From an uncultured Collinsella sp. (GTDB lineage: Bacteria > Actinomycetota > Coriobacteriia > Coriobacteriales > Coriobacteriaceae), in the NCBI GenBank assembly GCA_900554595.1, contig USHZ01000019.1:1-16634 (forward strand): 16,634 nucleotides of DNA, given 5' to 3'. Positions 13,681 through 16,634 of the stretch are shown here, one piece after another. The translations under genes were made by a program, and so were the position numbers. Position 1 is the stretch's first letter. Each line of letters begins with the position of its first letter. The notes below the pieces were generated by a model, which did not search any database, was not told the DNA's origin, and saw only the letters and a list, made by a program, of their open reading frames with translations.

Positions 13681-13798
13681 GCAGTCGCTCTTACGACTTG
13701 TACGTTTCCGAAGATGTGCGTATGCCTGGCTTGCATACCACAGGCTGTATAAAGGCTGCGCACCTCTCTTCGGTTCTTAGTTCGGAGGAACATCTACC
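13681..13798 (+). promoter_or_regulatory. rpsQ-rplN intergenic region: possible internal promoter and leader
   Basis: This 118-nt gap corresponds to the S10/spc operon boundary of E. coli. GTATGC (13720-13725) pairs with GCATAC (13733-13738), and GTGCG (13716-13720) can pair with CGCAC (13759-13763), an alternative that shares one base. CCTC (13763-13766) can pair with GAGG (13785-13788), part of the rplN ribosome-binding site. TTGTAC (13698-13703) lies 17 nt from TATGCC (13721-13726), and TGTATAAAG (13747-13754) is another -10-like string. None of these is strong by itself. Confidence 0.35.
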
Positions 13799-14167
13799 AT
13801 GATTCAGATGCAAACCATGCTGAACGTCGCCGACAACTCCGGCGCTCGCAAGATTCGCTGCATCAAGGTGCTTGGCGGTTCCAAGCGTCGTTATGCAGGC
13901 ATCGGCGATGTGTTCATCGGTGCTGTCCAGGAGGCTACCCCTGGCGCCAACGTCAAGAAGAAGGACGTTGTCCGTTGCGTCGTCGTTCGCACCGTTAAGG
14001 AGATCCGCCGCAAGGATGGCTCCTACATTCGCTTTGATGAGAACGCCTGCGTTGTCATCAACAACGATGGTTCGCCCGTCGGCACCCGTATCTTCGGGCC
14101 CGTCGCTCGCGAGCTTCGTGACAAGAAGTACATGAAGATCGTCTCGCTCGCTCCCGAGACCCTGTAG
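13799..14167 (+). CDS. rplN: 50S ribosomal protein L14
   Basis: L14 binds 23S rRNA at the subunit interface and is the docking site of RsfS. The 122-residue product has the family length and motifs: MIQMQTMLNVADNSGARKIRCIKVLGG, the GDVFIGAVQEATPGANVKKKDVVRCVVVRT core, and FDENACVVINNDGSPVGTRIFGPVARELR. CGGAGGAAC at 13783-13791 is the ribosome-binding site. Following a longer gap than its neighbours, it starts the part equivalent to the E. coli spc operon, of which only rplN and rplX are present here. Confidence 0.97.
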   Translation: MIQMQTMLNVADNSGARKIRCIKVLGGSKRRYAGIGDVFIGAVQEATPGANVKKKDVVRCVVVRTVKEIRRKDGSYIRFDENACVVINNDGSPVGTRIFGPVARELRDKKYMKIVSLAPETL

Positions 14168-14180
14168 TTAGGGGAGATAT

Positions 14181-14486
14181 ATGTATATCAAGAAGGGCGA
14201 TAAGGTCCAGGTTCTCTCTGGTAAGGATCGCGGCAAGCAGGGCGTTGTCCTGCGTGCTCTCCCCGCCGAGAACAAGGTCGTTGTCGAGGGCGTTTCGGTC
14301 GTCAAGAAGGCCGTCAAGCCCAACGCTGCCAACCAGCAGGGCGGCATCGTTTCGCAGGAGGCTCCCATCGATGCCTCCAACGTCAATCTCGTTTGCCCCG
14401 AGTGCGGTAAGGTTACCCGCGTCGGTCACGAGAAGGACGGCAAGAACAAGCTGCGCGTCTGCAAGAAGTGCGGCCACAAGTTCTAA
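14181..14486 (+). CDS. rplX: 50S ribosomal protein L24
   Basis: L24 initiates 50S assembly. The 101-residue product has the N-terminal KOW motif KKGDKVQVLSGKDRGKQGVVLRALPAENKVVVEGV and a C-terminal cysteine pair arrangement CPEC (72-75) and CKKC (94-97), a zinc-ribbon variant known in many L24 proteins. AGGGGAGA lies just before ATG. In most bacteria rplE (L5) follows at once; here a strong terminator begins 27 nt after the stop instead, so this is the last ribosomal gene of the transcript. Confidence 0.97.
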   Translation: MYIKKGDKVQVLSGKDRGKQGVVLRALPAENKVVVEGVSVVKKAVKPNAANQQGGIVSQEAPIDASNVNLVCPECGKVTRVGHEKDGKNKLRVCKKCGHKF

Positions 14487-14512
14487 GCTGCCCGCAACAT
14501 CAAGTTGCTAGC

Positions 14513-14550
14513 AAAGGCCCGGATGCCCCACGGCACCCGGGCCTTTTTCT
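14513..14550 (+). terminator. Strong Rho-independent terminator after rplX
   Basis: AAAGGCCCGG (14513-14522) pairs with CCGGGCCTTT (14537-14546). TGCC (14524-14527) pairs with GGCA (14532-14535) inside, after one mismatch, closing a 4-nt loop. T residues at 14544-14548 follow. It ends the ribosomal-protein transcript and, given the A run on the left arm, could also act on the opposite strand. Confidence 0.9.
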
Positions 14551-14556
14551 ATCCCT

Positions 14557-14583
14557 ACTCATTGGGGACAGCCTTACATGAGT
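14557..14583. repeat. Small palindromic repeat, copy A
   Basis: ACTCAT (14557-14562) and ATGAGT (14578-14583) are inverse complements around TGGGGACAG and CTTA-type inner sequence. Copy B at 14591-14617 repeats the same 27-nt pattern with two base differences from CTCAT onward. TGGGGACAG cores with palindromic flanks resemble dispersed REP-type repeats mobilised by RAYT transposases; membership is inference. Confidence 0.65.
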
Positions 14584-14590
14584 GATTGCG

Positions 14591-14617
14591 CTCATTGGGG
14601 ACAGACTTAAATGAGTG
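14591..14617. repeat. Small palindromic repeat, copy B
   Basis: CTCAT (14591-14595) and ATGAG (14611-14615) flank TGGGGACAG then ACTTAA. It is the second of two tandem units whose starts are 33 nt apart (compare 14558-14584). Confidence 0.65.
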
Positions 14618-14670
14618 CTGTCGGCAGCTGGGGGACGTTCCCCATGTGCCGGCAGTTTGGGACGGTCCTT
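14618..14670. repeat. GGGGACGTTCCCC palindrome and related unit
   Basis: GGGGA (14631-14635) pairs with TCCCC (14639-14643) across CGT, flanked on each side by CGGCAG (14622-14627 and 14650-14655, direct copies). A further degenerate unit, TTTGGGACGGTCCTT, occupies 14656-14670. Its GGGACgGTCC core matches GGGACaGTCC at 5018-5027. The rest of the 14551-14940 gap holds the operator-like array at 14772-14882, and nothing recognisable at 14671-14760. Confidence 0.55.
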
Positions 14671-14771
14671 AGAGCTGCAGCGCGCCATGAGCGATGAGGC
14701 GAAGCGGATCATCCTGTCTTTCGGGTTCTAACCTGAATTCCTGTCTCTGAGCAATGACGAGTGCGCATTTG

Positions 14772-14882
14772 TGCGTATATGCGTGCGTATGATTGCGTGA
14801 CTATGCGTGCGTACGCGTCGTCTGTAGCTGAATTTTGACCATTTAGCGATAATATACGCAGAAGTACGCACACGCACGCATA
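14772..14882. promoter_or_regulatory. TATGCGTGCGT operator-like array upstream of the oxidoreductase
   Basis: TATGCGTGCGT occurs at 14778-14788 (+), 14802-14812 (+, 24 nt later) and 14872-14882 (reverse strand). Shorter TGCGTA (14772-14777) and TACGCA (14855-14860, 14865-14870) copies reinforce the array. Between the two orientations lies AT-rich DNA with TTGACC (14835-14840) and TAATAT (14850-14855), which are spaced too closely to be one standard promoter. The pattern looks like a multi-site operator around a promoter. The DeoR-type regulator encoded downstream is the obvious candidate binder, by inference from proximity. Confidence 0.55.
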
Positions 14883-14940
14883 TTTGTGCGAATATAGAGC
14901 TGTCAGAAATGAAAGACTTTTCACGACGCAGGAGGCACAT

Positions 14941-16020
14941 ATGGCAGATTCCAAACAGGCTCCACTCGACGCCGAAGCAGCCGCTAAGGCGGCGTTTGCC
15001 TCGGTCAAGGATCAGCCGTTCCCCGACGACATTTTTACGGCTCCCGAGCTTCGTTGGGCTGTGATCGGGTGCGGTGTTATCGCCAACCAGATGGCCCAGT
15101 CTCTCGCTCTTGCCGGCCGCAAGCTCGCGGGTGTCGCCAACCGTACGCTTTCCAAGGCCCAGGCTTTTGCCGAGCTGTATGGCATCGAGAAGGTCTATGA
15201 AAAGGTCGAGGACCTCTATGCCGATCCGGACATCGACGCCGTCTATATCACCACGCCGCACAACACGCATATCACTTATCTGCGCGCCGCGCTGGCCGCC
15301 GGCAAGCACGTGCTCTGCGAGAAGGCCATTACCCTCAACTCCGCCGAGCTCGACGAGGCCCGTGCTATCGCCGACGAGCATAACGTGGTCCTTATGGACG
15401 CCACCACGGTGTTTCACATGCCACTGTATCAGGAGCTGCGCCGTCACATGGATGCAGGCGACTTTGGCCGTATGAACCTCGCCCAGCTCAACTTTGGCAG
15501 CCATAAGGAGTACGGCGACCTGACCAACCGCTTCTACAACCGTAGTCTTGCCGGCGGTGCCATGCTCGACATTGGCGTGTATGCGCTCTCCGTCATGCGC
15601 CTGTTTATGGCCAGCCAGCCAACTGAAGTTGTTTCGCTCGGCAACACCTGCGAGACCGGTGTCGATGTTGCGGGCGGCATTGTCTGCCGTAACGCCGAGC
15701 AGCAGCTGGGCGTCGTGAGTCTTACGCTTCACTCCAAGCAGCCCAAGCGTTCGGTCATCAGCTTCGACAAGTGCTATATCGAGGTCAACGAATATCCGCG
15801 TGCCGATCATGCGACGATCGTGTGGACTGCGGACGGTCATCGCGAGGAGGTCGCCGCGGGCACCGAGGCTTACGCCCTATGCTACGAGATGGCTGACCTC
15901 GAGAAGGCCGTCGCCGGCGATGATTCCAAGCGTGAGCTTCTGGATTATGCTTCTGATGTTATGGAGCTGATGACCAAGCTCCGTGCCGATTGGGGAGTCG
16001 TCTACCCCGAGGAGGAGTAA
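14941..16020 (+). CDS. Gfo/Idh/MocA-family NAD(P)-dependent oxidoreductase
   Basis: Members oxidise or reduce sugars, inositols and related polyols. The 359-residue product has an N-terminal leader of about 37 residues, then a Rossmann nucleotide-binding domain: WAVIGCGVIANQMAQSL (glycine loop 43-48), DIDAVYITTPHNTHITYLRAAL and GKHVLCEKAITLN. The C-terminal domain carries GGAMLDIGVYALS (205-217), the family hallmark. The catalytic Lys128 is present, but the usual EKP reads EKA. In family members Asp and His of the GGxxLDxGxH-like motif act in catalysis; here Asp210 is present and Tyr replaces the His, as in the dimeric-dihydrodiol-dehydrogenase/glucose-fructose-oxidoreductase-like branch. AGGAGG (14930-14935) fixes ATG 14941. 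The substrate is unknown. The regulator gene follows after 3 nt, so the two form an operon. Confidence 0.92.
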   Translation: MADSKQAPLDAEAAAKAAFASVKDQPFPDDIFTAPELRWAVIGCGVIANQMAQSLALAGRKLAGVANRTLSKAQAFAELYGIEKVYEKVEDLYADPDIDAVYITTPHNTHITYLRAALAAGKHVLCEKAITLNSAELDEARAIADEHNVVLMDATTVFHMPLYQELRRHMDAGDFGRMNLAQLNFGSHKEYGDLTNRFYNRSLAGGAMLDIGVYALSVMRLFMASQPTEVVSLGNTCETGVDVAGGIVCRNAEQQLGVVSLTLHSKQPKRSVISFDKCYIEVNEYPRADHATIVWTADGHREEVAAGTEAYALCYEMADLEKAVAGDDSKRELLDYASDVMELMTKLRADWGVVYPEEE

Positions 16021-16023
16021 GCG

Positions 16024-16634
16024 ATGCTCGCGGAAGATAGGCTCAATGCGATCGTCTCGATGGTGCAGCAGGCTGGCTCAGTAACGGTGCCAGAGCTTGC
16101 CGATGCCCTGGGTGTGACGGCTTCTACCATTCGACGCGACCTGCAGACACTTGACCGAGCGCACCGCATCGCCAAGGTGCACGGCGGCGCGACAAGCCTT
16201 GAGCGCGCGCACGTGACGCGCGACTTAACGATCAGTGAGCGCAGTGATCTCCATAACGACGACAAGGAGCGCATCTGCGCTCGCGCCGCGGCGCTCGTGG
16301 AGCCCGAGAGCTTTGTGTACATCGATTCGGGTTCGACGACGCTCAGGCTCATCGAGCATCTTCCGCACCTTGACGGCGTCACCTATGTGACCGACTCCGT
16401 GCTCCATGCTCAGCATCTCGCCCTGCGCGGCATGCGCACCGTGGTGCTGGGTGGCGAGCTCAAGCCCGAGACCGAGGCGCTCGTTGGCCCCGATGCCTTG
16501 GCAACTCTAGACCGCTATAACTTCAACTGCGGCTTTTGGGGTTCCAACGGCATTGCTGCCGAGCAGGGCTTTACGACGCCCGATATCGAGGAAGCGCAAG
16601 TAAAGCGTATCTCGATGCGCCATACGGCCAAACG
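16024..16634 (+). CDS. DeoR-family transcriptional regulator, 3' end cut by window
   Basis: DeoR-type repressors control sugar catabolism and respond to phosphorylated sugars. The frame is open from ATG 16024 to the window end (203 codons; the family is about 250). The N-terminal winged helix-turn-helix is clear: ML-EDRLNAIVSMV, then VTVPELADALGVTASTIRRDL (20-40) and RIAKVHGGA (48-56). The C-terminal sensor domain begins DKERICARAAALVEPESFVYIDSGSTTL, with the phosphosugar-binding-type GSTT loop, and continues to GFWGSNGIAAEQGFTTPDIEEAQVKR. GAGGAG (16011-16016) is the ribosome-binding site. It is 3 nt after the oxidoreductase gene. Binding to the repeat array at 14772-14882 is a reasonable inference; its effector cannot be told. 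Confidence 0.93.
   Translation, partial: MLAEDRLNAIVSMVQQAGSVTVPELADALGVTASTIRRDLQTLDRAHRIAKVHGGATSLERAHVTRDLTISERSDLHNDDKERICARAAALVEPESFVYIDSGSTTLRLIEHLPHLDGVTYVTDSVLHAQHLALRGMRTVVLGGELKPETEALVGPDALATLDRYNFNCGFWGSNGIAAEQGFTTPDIEEAQVKRISMRHTAK

Noticed and set aside
14772..14882. TATGCGTGCGT copies read as a CRISPR array
   Set aside because: Copies are only 11 bp, are in both orientations and have unequal spacing, and no cas gene is present.
14884..14940. Earlier start of the oxidoreductase at the TTG near 14884
   Set aside because: It has no ribosome-binding site and adds non-conserved residues; AGGAGG supports ATG 14941.
14728..15840. Reverse-strand open frame (370 codons) opposite the oxidoreductase
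   Set aside because: It overlaps a gene with clear Rossmann and family motifs, has no ribosome-binding site of note and its tail simply reads the repeat array.

Overview
The window is high-GC, gene-dense bacterial chromosome with short intergenic gaps. It carries a type II fatty-acid synthesis/acetyl-CoA carboxylase operon, a large ribosomal-protein cluster, a lone PTS EIIC protein and a DeoR-type regulator. High GC, Firmicutes-like FAS II/ACC gene order, a fused AccD-AccA polypeptide and actinobacterial-looking ribosomal proteins together suggest a gut Coriobacteriia such as Collinsella. That is inferred from gene content and style; no rRNA gene is present to prove it.

Region 1 (1-5012): fabF (5' end cut by the window), accB, fabZ, accC and a fused accDA lie on the + strand with gaps of 10 nt or less, or overlaps. 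They form one operon that makes malonyl-CoA (AccB/AccC/AccDA) and uses it for chain elongation (FabF) and dehydration (FabZ). A palindromic repeat at 5007-5060 supplies the accDA stop codon.

Region 2 (5053-8238): an orphan PTS EIIC membrane protein ends in a good intrinsic terminator (6306-6340). A promoter, a CDF-family metal exporter with Mn-type metal-site residues, and a histidine-phosphatase (phosphoglycerate-mutase-like) gene follow. Next is a striking 177-nt foldback element (8269-8445) with 47-bp perfect arms.

Region 3 (8488-14550): ribosomal proteins L3, L4, L23, L2, S19, L22, S3, L16, L29, S17, L14 and L24, closed by a strong terminator. The order is the canonical S10-spc order, but rpsJ (S10) is absent at the head and the cluster stops after rplX, so the usual rplE/rpsN/rpsH continuation is missing. 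rplC and rplB each have a long leader preceded by the same 27-nt block (23/27 identical). Both leaders can fold into a stem that encloses a hairpin plus a strand complementary to the ribosome-binding region, a pseudoknot-like layout suggesting autoregulation.

Region 4 (14551-16634): a cluster of small palindromic repeats, an array of TATGCGTGCGT repeats in both orientations around an AT-rich centre, a Gfo/Idh/MocA-type oxidoreductase, and a DeoR-family regulator cut by the window end. The repeat array is a plausible operator for that regulator.

No tRNA, rRNA, CRISPR array, transposase or integrase gene was found.
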